From Opitutus sp. GAS368 (GTDB lineage: Bacteria; Verrucomicrobiota; Verrucomicrobiia; Opitutales; Opitutaceae): a stretch of DNA of 43,326 nt. The DNA lies in contig CAMBUJ010000006.1 in NCBI GenBank assembly GCA_945871005.1, forward strand, positions 1-43,326. Reading direction: 5' to 3'. Below the pieces are notes generated by a model. That model saw only the letters and a program-made list of their open reading frames with translations. It did no database searches and was not told the DNA's origin. Both the position numbers and the translations under genes were made by a program. Of the stretch, positions 26,231 through 33,484 are shown in pieces. Every line of letters starts with the position of its first letter. Within the stretch, counting starts at the first letter, position 1.

Positions 26231-28348
26231 ATGCCCCTCCCATTTCGCCGAGGCAATAAGGCTCAGCTTGGCCGCGCGGCGAGGAGCATCATTGGCATAG
26301 GCATCGGCTTGGCGACCTCGCTCAACCTGTGCGCCGACTGGAAAGACGACGTGGGCTACACTAGACTTATCCAGAGCTTCTCCGGAGTTCCCACCGCAGT
26401 GGCCAACGGGGTAAGCCAAGCCGAAGCCGGCGACGCGAACGGCAACGCCTACCAACCTGACTTCAGCGCCAGCGCGTTCAGCGGCAAAACCCTCACCGTA
26501 AAAAGTACCGGCACCGGCCTCTCGGGGCACGCAACGACGGTCGGCGCGTACTTTTACGGCAACTCCTCCATCATCCCAAGCACGGCTGCGGTGGATAGTT
26601 ACAATGCCACCAACTGGGTAGGGACCGACTTCCTCAACTATAATACGGCGAACCCGCCCACAACCGAGACCCGGCGGGTGCAAAACCACAGCTGGATCAG
26701 CAATTTCGACACCAGTGGCGGCACCTTCGCCCAGATCAACAACAGCGTTGCCAACATCAACCAACGTCTCGACTTCGCGATTAATCGCGACGGTTTTCTC
26801 GCCGTGGTCGGAGCCAACAATGGCACCAGCACGGTCCTGCCGGACCTCATGTGCCAAGCCTATCATGGGTTGGCCGTCGGACTGACCTCGGGGGCACACA
26901 GCGCCGGTCTGACGGCCTACGACGGCGTCGGCCGGATGAAACCCGATCTCGTCGCGTATGAATCGTTGACCAGTTTTGCCACCCCGCAGGTCTCCAGCGC
27001 TGCCGGCCTGATTTCCGAAAAACTGCGTCTCACCTCCTATTCGACCGCCCTTGCCACGGCCGATTATCCCCGGTTGACCAAGGCCCTGCTCCTGGCGGGT
27101 GCCACCAAGGATTCGCTCAGCTCTTGGATTCGAGCCAGCACAGCGCACCCCTACGACAAGGTTTACGGAGCCGGTGCCCTCAACGGCCTGCTCGCTTACC
27201 GTATCCTCGCCGCCGGCCCTCAAACCGCCTCCAGCACCACCACGGTGGCCGAGACCGGTTGGGCCGTCGCCACGGTTCGCAGCACGACCACTGCGGCCAA
27301 CCGCACCTATTTTTTCGATATCCCCGCCGGCACGAATAACGCCCGCTTCTCCTGCGCGCTCACTTGGCACCGCGTGGTGCCCTCCAGCAACCTAACCAGC
27401 TTTGGCAGCATTTCTGCTCCCGCCAACCTCGACCTCGGTCTCTACGCGGTGGCCGCCGGTACCACCACTATCGGGGCTCAGCTCGACGCCAGTCTGAGCA
27501 CAGTGGACAACGTCGAGCACCTCTACCAAGCCTCGCTCGCCCCCGGTCGTTACGCCCTGCAGGTGTCCTCTGCCAGCACTACCCCGACCGCTTATGCCTT
27601 GGCGTGGCGGAGTTCGCCTACGGTCACGGTCGTGGCCACCAGCTCCATCGCACGCGAGCAGGACGGTGCTTCGGGACTGTTTACTCTGAACCGAACTGGC
27701 TCGACCACCTCGCCCCTGTTGATCCCGCTGATTTGGGGCGGCACCGCCGTGTCGGGTACGCATTTCCTCCCGCCTCCAGCCACCGCGCTCATTCCTGCTG
27801 GCAGCTCCACGGCTACGGTAACAGTTAACCCTATCGGCGACGAGCTAGCCCAAGGCAACCGCACCATCACCCTTTCGGTGGCAACCGATTTCAGCCTTTC
27901 TGCCGGTAACCCAGCGAACGCCGAGGTCAATCTTGAGGACAAGCCCTATGACACGTGGCGATTTGCCCACTTTACGGTACACGATTTGGCCGACCCCGCC
28001 CGCAGCGGCCCGAGCGCCGATTTCGACGGCGACGGTTTACCCAATCTCATGGAATATGCCCTGGGCGGTGATCCCAAAACTGCGGATGCGCCCACTCATA
28101 CCACCCACGTCAGTCTCATCGCTGGTCACCTCACCCTCGATTACACCCGGCCCAACTCCATCACCGACGTGAGCTACACCGTGGAGTGGAGCAACGATCT
28201 GAAAACTTGGAGCACGGGTAACACGATTATCGAGCCGGTGAGCAGCACGATCAACCCCGACAACACGATCACGGTGACCAACCGCGCAATGGCTCTGTTG
28301 AGCGCCAGTCAGCGTCAATTCCTCAGGCTACGCATTTCGCGTCCATAA
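26231..28348 (+). CDS. Secreted subtilase-like (S8) protein with C-terminal verrucomicrobial module
   Basis: About 705 residues from ATG 26231 (MPLPFRRGNK, then a hydrophobic IIGIGIGLATSLNLCA signal segment). An upstream in-frame TTG at 26126 would bury the signal peptide, so it is rejected. Subtilase traces: His100 in GLSGHATTVGAYFYG, an Asn in VVGANNGTS that could form the oxyanion hole, and Ser248 in LTSFATPQVSSAAGLI. The usual Asp block is not recognisable (GVSQAEAGD stands in its place). Later parts look like a P-domain-like beta sandwich and a Calx-beta-like stretch (REQDGASGLFTLNRTG...), then DFDGDGLPNLMEYALGGDP and a terminal beta domain. It may be a divergent protease; activity is uncertain. 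Confidence 0.75.
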   Translation: MPLPFRRGNKAQLGRAARSIIGIGIGLATSLNLCADWKDDVGYTRLIQSFSGVPTAVANGVSQAEAGDANGNAYQPDFSASAFSGKTLTVKSTGTGLSGHATTVGAYFYGNSSIIPSTAAVDSYNATNWVGTDFLNYNTANPPTTETRRVQNHSWISNFDTSGGTFAQINNSVANINQRLDFAINRDGFLAVVGANNGTSTVLPDLMCQAYHGLAVGLTSGAHSAGLTAYDGVGRMKPDLVAYESLTSFATPQVSSAAGLISEKLRLTSYSTALATADYPRLTKALLLAGATKDSLSSWIRASTAHPYDKVYGAGALNGLLAYRILAAGPQTASSTTTVAETGWAVATVRSTTTAANRTYFFDIPAGTNNARFSCALTWHRVVPSSNLTSFGSISAPANLDLGLYAVAAGTTTIGAQLDASLSTVDNVEHLYQASLAPGRYALQVSSASTTPTAYALAWRSSPTVTVVATSSIAREQDGASGLFTLNRTGSTTSPLLIPLIWGGTAVSGTHFLPPPATALIPAGSSTATVTVNPIGDELAQGNRTITLSVATDFSLSAGNPANAEVNLEDKPYDTWRFAHFTVHDLADPARSGPSADFDGDGLPNLMEYALGGDPKTADAPTHTTHVSLIAGHLTLDYTRPNSITDVSYTVEWSNDLKTWSTGNTIIEPVSSTINPDNTITVTNRAMALLSASQRQFLRLRISRP

Positions 28349-28463
28349 CCAGCCATCGGCGCCCCGGATCGAAAGGTGAACCGCCTAGATTGGCGCTGTC
28401 CATTTTCACCGATTCGCTCCTTGGCTATGCTCGCGGAGTCGTTTTCCTGTGCGTTTCTTGCCC

Positions 28464-29789
28464 ATGTCCACCTCCGAGATTCCCGCGCCCAAACGATCCC
28501 TGTCCCTCGGCGTGATCTTCCTCACGCTCTACATCGACCTGATCGGGTTCTCGATCATCTTCCCGCTCGGACCCGACCTGCTCAAACACTACCTCGCCGT
28601 CGACGGCCACAGCGGCCTGCTCGGCTGGCTTCTGGAGCACATCAACGCCCTGGCGCGCGCCCTGGGCAACGAGACCCACCTGCCCGAGGTGCTCTTCGGC
28701 GGCATCATCAGCTCGGTCTTCTCGATTCTCCAATTCATCTTCGCGCCGTTCTGGGGCACACTCTCCGACAAACGCGGCCGCCGCCCCATCCTGCTACTCA
28801 CCGTCGCCGGCACCACCCTCAGTTACCTGCTCTGGGTGGTCAGCGGTTCGTTCTGGCTGTTCCTCGTCGCCCGCGTGATCGCCGGTGCATTTGGCGGTAA
28901 CCTCTCGGTGGCCACCGCCGCCGTCGCCGACGTCACCACCCGCGCGGAACGATCCAAGGCCATGGGTCTGGTCGGCGCGGCCTTCGGCCTAGGCCTAGTC
29001 ACCGGACCGATGATCGGTGCGTTCACCGCCCACCTCAATTTGCTCGAGCGCTTCCCCGGCCTGGCCGCGTGGGGCATCAACCCGTTCTCCGTGCCCGCGC
29101 TGTTCTCGCTGGCGATGAGCGCGCTCAACTTGGTGTGGATCTACCGCCGCTTTAACGAGACCCGCCCGCCCGAGGCCCGCACCGTCCCCGGCGAAACCCG
29201 CCTGCGCAACCCCCTCGCCGCCATCCTCTCGCTGAACGACGCCCGTATCCGCGGGGTCAACGTGGTGGCGTTTGTTTACTCGATCGCCTTCGTCGCAATG
29301 GAGGCCGCCCTGGTGTTCTTGAGCGCCGAACGATTCAACTACTCGGCCCGCGACAACGGCCTGCTGATGGGCTTCCTCGGCCTGTGCTCGATCGTCACCC
29401 AGGGCTTTATTGTCCGCCGCCTGTTGCAAAAAGTCCCGGAGACCCGGGTGCTCGCCGGTGGGTTGCTCATTTCTACGGTCGGGCTGCTCTGCATCGGTTT
29501 TGCTCCGGTGCCCGGCTGGCTTTACACAGGAGTGGGCCTGTTGGCGCTGGGATCCGGTTTGGTTAACCCGTCGACCACGGGGCTCATTTCCCTCTATGCG
29601 GGCGCCGAGGAGCAGGGTCGGGTGATTGGCATCTTCCGCTCGCTCGGTTCGCTCTCGCGGGCGATCACCCCGATCAGCGCGGGCATCGTGTTTTGGACAC
29701 TGGGTGCGAAGGCCGTGTTCATCGGCGCCGCCGTGATGGCGATCGGCGCCTGGATCGCCAGCACCCGCCTGCCGCAGCCGGTGAAGTAA
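28464..29789 (+). CDS. MFS transporter, TetA/multidrug-like
   Basis: About 441 residues from ATG 28464; a GTG at 28449 adds five residues and is less likely. Twelve hydrophobic segments are expected. The first is FLTLYIDLIGFSIIFPLGPDLL; the loop 2-3 motif A is GTLSDKRGRRP; VARVIAGAFGGNLSVATAAVADVT and GAAFGLGLVTGPMIGAF correspond to motifs B and C of drug:H+ antiporters. An extra ~35-residue hydrophilic insert lies between spans 1 and 2 (KHYLAVDGHSGLLGWLLEHI onward). The family exports drugs or metabolites using the proton gradient; the substrate is unknown. No regulator is adjacent. Confidence 0.88.
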   Translation: MSTSEIPAPKRSLSLGVIFLTLYIDLIGFSIIFPLGPDLLKHYLAVDGHSGLLGWLLEHINALARALGNETHLPEVLFGGIISSVFSILQFIFAPFWGTLSDKRGRRPILLLTVAGTTLSYLLWVVSGSFWLFLVARVIAGAFGGNLSVATAAVADVTTRAERSKAMGLVGAAFGLGLVTGPMIGAFTAHLNLLERFPGLAAWGINPFSVPALFSLAMSALNLVWIYRRFNETRPPEARTVPGETRLRNPLAAILSLNDARIRGVNVVAFVYSIAFVAMEAALVFLSAERFNYSARDNGLLMGFLGLCSIVTQGFIVRRLLQKVPETRVLAGGLLISTVGLLCIGFAPVPGWLYTGVGLLALGSGLVNPSTTGLISLYAGAEEQGRVIGIFRSLGSLSRAITPISAGIVFWTLGAKAVFIGAAVMAIGAWIASTRLPQPVK

Positions 29790-29840
29790 GCGCCGCTCTT
29801 AGGCACGGTTACACTAAGACCACCGATTGAAGGCCCGTCG

Positions 29841-30338
29841 CTAGGCCGAGCGTTCGCGAAGGAGCCGTAAAAGGAAACTGCGGTCAGCCGCATCCTTTTC
29901 GCGCGCACCCTGCTTCATTTTCAACATGAGTTCGGCTCCGGCAAAGGGAATGGACACGCCGTCGATGATTTCCTGCTCAATGCCGCCGGAGGCTTCCGCA
30001 TAACTGACCCCACAGGCTTCGGTCATCAGATCGACGGTGATGTCGTCGTTAACGCGGACCACGACCCACTGGGCGATATCCTCGTCACCCAATTCGCGAA
30101 TGGCTCGGTCGGGAAGAATTTCGAGGGCTAATTTGACCAACGCTTGATTGGCTAAATCGCGGGCTATGAGCAGATCGATGTCTTCGGTGGCGCGGACAAA
30201 GCCGAGTCGATTGATGGCGAAACCGCCGACCACCACGTAAGCCACCCCGAGCCGATTGAGTTCACGCGCCAGACTGACGAGATCGGCGTCGGAGGGAACG
30301 CGGGTTACTTCTTGGTGCGCGTCAGACTGTTCGTCCAT
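29841..30338 (-). CDS. Nucleotidyltransferase-fold protein (DUF6036/AbiEii-like), possible toxin
   Basis: 165 residues with the minimal nucleotidyltransferase signature: VVVGGFAINRLGFVRATEDIDLLI gives Gly38-Gly39 and the metal-binding Asp53 and Asp55; the third Asp is probably in DDITVDLM. GVSIPFAGAELMLKMKQ is the region that in this group follows the catalytic core. Related proteins occur in type IV (AbiEii) or MNT/HEPN-type toxin-antitoxin pairs and in uncharacterised two-gene modules. Its 5' end overlaps a small gene (30305-30490) by 34 bases, as expected of such a module. The C-terminus is basic (DRSFLLRLLRERSA). Confidence 0.8.
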   Translation of the reverse strand: MDEQSDAHQEVTRVPSDADLVSLARELNRLGVAYVVVGGFAINRLGFVRATEDIDLLIARDLANQALVKLALEILPDRAIRELGDEDIAQWVVVRVNDDITVDLMTEACGVSYAEASGGIEQEIIDGVSIPFAGAELMLKMKQGAREKDAADRSFLLRLLRERSA

Positions 30339-30490
30339 TGGGAGCAGGCTTCGTGGCTAGCGAACTTGAAAACACCCTTGGGTTGCCCGCGACCGTGGGC
30401 GAGCTGGGCGGCAGTGCGCTGGAGCCGGGCAAATCGCTGCCATGGCGTCTTGTGCAATTGACCAAGGATTTTAAGCGATGGGGGTTCCAC
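30305..30490 (-). CDS. Small basic protein paired with the nucleotidyltransferase
   Basis: 61 residues from GTG 30490: SLKILGQLHKTPWQRFARLQRTAAQLAHGRG, then GVFKFASHEACSQWTNSLTRTKK. The C-terminal GVFKFxSHEAxxxW pattern recalls small proteins found beside nucleotidyltransferase toxins, where the last helix names the partner gene; this is from memory and not verified. It overlaps the next gene by 34 bases in another frame. It could be the antitoxin or an accessory subunit; a chance frame cannot be fully excluded because it is short and starts with GTG. Confidence 0.55.
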   Translation of the reverse strand: MEPPSLKILGQLHKTPWQRFARLQRTAAQLAHGRGQPKGVFKFASHEACSQWTNSLTRTKK

Positions 30491-30537
30491 GTATTAAAGT
30501 GATAATAGCTAGCCGAGAGGGTCAAGGGGCCATCCGC

Positions 30538-30564
30538 GCCTCGTTTAGCCCAAAAACGAGGCGA
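30538..30564. terminator. Hairpin between rsmB-like gene and the nucleotidyltransferase module
   Basis: CGCCTCGTTT / AAACGAGGCG is a 10-base perfect stem with a 7-base loop. On the minus strand it lies downstream of the rsmB-like gene and upstream of the small gene at 30490, so it would isolate the module transcriptionally. No strong T-run. Confidence 0.5.
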
Positions 30565-30646
30565 TGCTCACCCGCCCGCTCAACCGAGCAGCTCGCAGCC
30601 AAATGAGTGCATCTGGCGACGAGCCGAGGTAAGTTCGAAACTAGAC

Positions 30647-31954
30647 TCAGCCCACCGCTTTGCGCAGGACAAACGCCGCAGAACCGTCGTGGCCGTCGGC
30701 CCACGGTTGGCTGATACGTTTGGCCTCCAGGGTGAAACGCCCGCGGGTTTTCTCTAGGAAGGCTTTGATCACCGAATCGTTCTCCTCGGAGTCGAGACTG
30801 CAGGTGGAATACACCAGCCGTCCGCCGGGGGCGACCAAGCGCGCGGCCGCGCTGAGCATCTCGCCTTGTTGGCAGGCGTGTTTGAAAAAGTCCGTGGCCT
30901 GCAGGCGCCACTTCACATCGACGCGGTGGCGCATCACGCCGGTGTTGGAGCAGGGCACGTCGAGCAGCACGGCGGCGTAGGCCTTGGGCAAGTTGTGCTC
31001 CTCAAAAACGCCGAGTCGCTCAACCTGCATCACGTCGCCCTGGACGAGGGCAACGTCGCCCTTGGCGCGGGAGAGGTTTTGCGTCAGACGCTCGATGCGC
31101 GGACCAGCCAGATCGAGCGCGACGACGCGTCCCGTGCCCATCGCGTCGGAAATCGCCAGGCTCTTGCCACCGGGCGCAGCGCAGGCGTCGAGCACGGTTT
31201 CGCCGGCCTTCGGAGCGAGCAACTCCACGGCGTGGCGGGTGGCGGGGTCTTGGAGGAAAATCACGCCCTCGTTGATCAACGTCTCGACGCGGGACCAAGC
31301 GCCGGATTTCACCTCGTAAAAGCCGGCCCAGGGGGTGGCGGCAAACAGCGCAGCATCGGCCTCGGCCGGGGCGCCGCCGGCGATGCGCCAGCGAGCGTAA
31401 ACAGGCGCGGGTTTTTGATTCCATTCCAGCAAGGTGCGGGTGGCGGCGGCGCCGAACTGGGCCAGCCAGCGGCGCACCAGCCATTCGGGGTGCGAGTAAT
31501 AGGCGGCCAGCTCGATGGCCCCGGCGGACTTGGCCGGCTCGGTTTGCGCGGCGAGGGCAGCGGCGATCTTACGCACGATGGCGTTAACCATCTTGGCCTC
31601 CGGCTGGCTGGCGATGGTCTTGGTCTGCTCAACCGCGTGGTGAACCACCCGGGCGGTGTGGCCGTCGTTGCCACCCTCGATCAGCTCGTAACCGGCCAGC
31701 AAGAGCACGGCCTTGACGATCGAGCGCGGGGGACGCGCCAGGAGCGGAGTGAAGATTGCCTCGATGCGGCCAAGGTTGCGCACTGCGCCGAAGAGCAAGT
31801 GCTGACAGCGGGCGCGTTCGGTGCGGCCCAGGGAGCGCGGCAGGCTGTCGAGGAGGGCGTCGACGCGCTCCTTGTTTTCGAGCCAGCGCACCAGCAATTC
31901 CGCGGAGATCGTCCAAGCATCCACCGGGCCGCTGGGTTTGAAAGGTTTAGTCAT
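30647..31954 (-). CDS. RsmB-like 16S rRNA (cytosine-C5)-methyltransferase
   Basis: About 435 residues from ATG 31954 (MTKPFKPSGPVDAWTISAEL); the frame is open upstream but with no conserved residues. Residues ~1-140 form the NusB-like RNA-binding helical domain (RARCQHLLFGAVRNLGRIEAIF, VKAVLLLAGYELIEGG). The SAM domain has VLDACAAPGGKSLAISD (motif I), VVALDLAGPRIERL, ALVQGDVMQVER, the catalytic-region LLDVPCSNTGVMRHRVDVKW (motif IV, PC) and VYSTCSLDSEEN (motif VI, the TCS cysteine nucleophile). It would methylate cytosine of 16S rRNA (C967 in E. coli). Confidence 0.93.
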   Translation of the reverse strand: MTKPFKPSGPVDAWTISAELLVRWLENKERVDALLDSLPRSLGRTERARCQHLLFGAVRNLGRIEAIFTPLLARPPRSIVKAVLLLAGYELIEGGNDGHTARVVHHAVEQTKTIASQPEAKMVNAIVRKIAAALAAQTEPAKSAGAIELAAYYSHPEWLVRRWLAQFGAAATRTLLEWNQKPAPVYARWRIAGGAPAEADAALFAATPWAGFYEVKSGAWSRVETLINEGVIFLQDPATRHAVELLAPKAGETVLDACAAPGGKSLAISDAMGTGRVVALDLAGPRIERLTQNLSRAKGDVALVQGDVMQVERLGVFEEHNLPKAYAAVLLDVPCSNTGVMRHRVDVKWRLQATDFFKHACQQGEMLSAAARLVAPGGRLVYSTCSLDSEENDSVIKAFLEKTRGRFTLEAKRISQPWADGHDGSAAFVLRKAVG

Positions 31955-32109
31955 GTGGGCACCAAGCTCGGGGCGCGCGCCCCGCTTGCAAGCCCGAAGC
32001 CAAACGGACGGGTTTACCTTATGGCGTTGCCCATCCAACTTGGCGCGCGCCGAGGCGCCATCGTTCGCTGGCGGGAACAAACCCGCGCCCCGCCACTCTC
32101 ATTCCCACC

Positions 32110-32739
32110 ATGAAATACCCCACGCTTGTCCTTGGCGCCCCGTTGCTGGCCGCCCATCTTTTCGCCCAAACCACCATGACCAACCTCCACTCGACCGGTG
32201 AATCCACCGCTGCATCCAACTGCGTTTCCGCCTGCGGGTTGCCTTCCAAGGTGATCATCGACTTATCCAAAACCGCCGTGCAGCGCAGCGAGGCGGAGTG
32301 GAAACAGTTACTCACCCCGCTCCAATACAAGGTCGCCCGCCAGCAGGGCACCGAGCCGCCTTTTTCCAACACCTACTGGAATCACCATGAGGACGGCGTC
32401 TATTTTTCGGTTTGCAGCGACACGCCACTGTTCGACAGCCGCGACAAGTTCGACAGCGGCACCGGCTGGCCGAGTTTCACCCGGCCGATCGAGCCGCTTT
32501 TCGTAAAAGAACAAACCGACGTGAGCTACGGCATGAGCCGCACGGAGGTCCATGTGGCCAACGACGGCGGCCACCTCGGCCACGTTTTCCCCGACGGCCC
32601 GCCGCCCACGGGCAAACGCTACTGCATCAACTCCGCCTCGATCCGGTTCATGCCGCGCAAGGATTATGAAACCTGGGTGACGAAGCACAAAACTCCCGTC
32701 GCCACCCCCGCTCCGAGCACGCCAACCGTTAAATCCTAA
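32110..32739 (+). CDS. msrB: Exported peptide-methionine (R)-S-oxide reductase
   Basis: 209 residues with an N-terminal signal peptide (MKYPTLVLGAPLLAAHLFAQ). The MsrB core has FDSGTGWPSFTRPI, GGHLGHVFPDGPPPTGKRYC with catalytic Cys172, and INSASIRF. The two CxxC zinc pairs of many MsrB proteins are absent (FSVCSDTPLF and EVHVANDGGHLG), so this is a zinc-free form. The tail is Pro/Thr-rich. It reduces methionine-R-sulfoxide in proteins, here outside the cytoplasm. MsrA follows 12 bases downstream; together they repair both epimers. Confidence 0.93.
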   Translation: MKYPTLVLGAPLLAAHLFAQTTMTNLHSTGESTAASNCVSACGLPSKVIIDLSKTAVQRSEAEWKQLLTPLQYKVARQQGTEPPFSNTYWNHHEDGVYFSVCSDTPLFDSRDKFDSGTGWPSFTRPIEPLFVKEQTDVSYGMSRTEVHVANDGGHLGHVFPDGPPPTGKRYCINSASIRFMPRKDYETWVTKHKTPVATPAPSTPTVKS

Positions 32740-32751
32740 CCCACACCGACC

Positions 32752-33333
32752 ATGCGCACCACTATCCTACTCTCCTCCCTCGGACTCGCGCTGCTGGCGG
32801 CCCCTGCCGTCCGCGCCGACTCGCTGGTCCTGGGCGGTGGCTGCTTTTGGTGCCTGGACGCCACCTACAAACTCAAAACGGGCGTGACCGCGGTAACCTG
32901 CGGCTATGCCGGGGGTGCCACGGAAAACCCGACCTACGCCCAAATCGGCCGGGGCGACAGCGGCCACGCTGAGGTGGTCAAAATCGACTACGACCCGGCG
33001 CAAATCACCCTCGCCGAGCTGCTCGGTTTTTTCTGGAAAGTCCACAACCCCACGCAGGTGGGCGGCCAGGGCAACGACCACGGCAGCCAGTACCGCTCGA
33101 TTATTCTCTACGCCGACGCTGCGCAAAAAGCCGCCGCCGAGCAGGCGCGCGCCCAGGCCGCCGCCAGCTTTACCCAGCCGCTCACCACCGAAATCGTGCC
33201 GCTGAAGCACTTCTGGCCGGCCGAGGAGTACCACCAGGACTACTTCGCCAAAAACCCGCAGGCGGGCTACTGCGTCTACGTGATCAAGCCCAAGGTGGAT
33301 AAGCTCAAAAAAGACCTCGCGCCGCGCCCCTGA
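32752..33333 (+). CDS. msrA: Exported peptide-methionine (S)-S-oxide reductase
   Basis: 193 residues with a signal peptide (MRTTILLSSLGLALLAAPAVRA). The GGGCFWC motif puts the catalytic Cys at residue 31. Other signatures are GVTAVTCGYAGGATENPTYAQIGRGDSGHAE, FFWKVHNPTQVGGQGNDHGSQYRS and FWPAEEYHQDYF. Full-length for the family apart from the signal. The start is 12 bases after the msrB stop, forming a two-gene periplasmic repair operon. Its missing cytoplasmic reductant partner (an MsrQ or thioredoxin-like protein) is not in the window. Confidence 0.94.
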   Translation: MRTTILLSSLGLALLAAPAVRADSLVLGGGCFWCLDATYKLKTGVTAVTCGYAGGATENPTYAQIGRGDSGHAEVVKIDYDPAQITLAELLGFFWKVHNPTQVGGQGNDHGSQYRSIILYADAAQKAAAEQARAQAAASFTQPLTTEIVPLKHFWPAEEYHQDYFAKNPQAGYCVYVIKPKVDKLKKDLAPRP

Positions 33334-33484
33334 AGGCACCGGGCGCTCTTTTGCAATCGCCGGCCCGCTCCACCCAGCGGGCCGTTTTTTTGGGTCCCTG
33401 CCGCCCCCATGGGCAAACCCACTGATTGACAGATCCGCATCCCATGCGTTCTACTCACCAATTCACGACTCGAATAACCTATTT

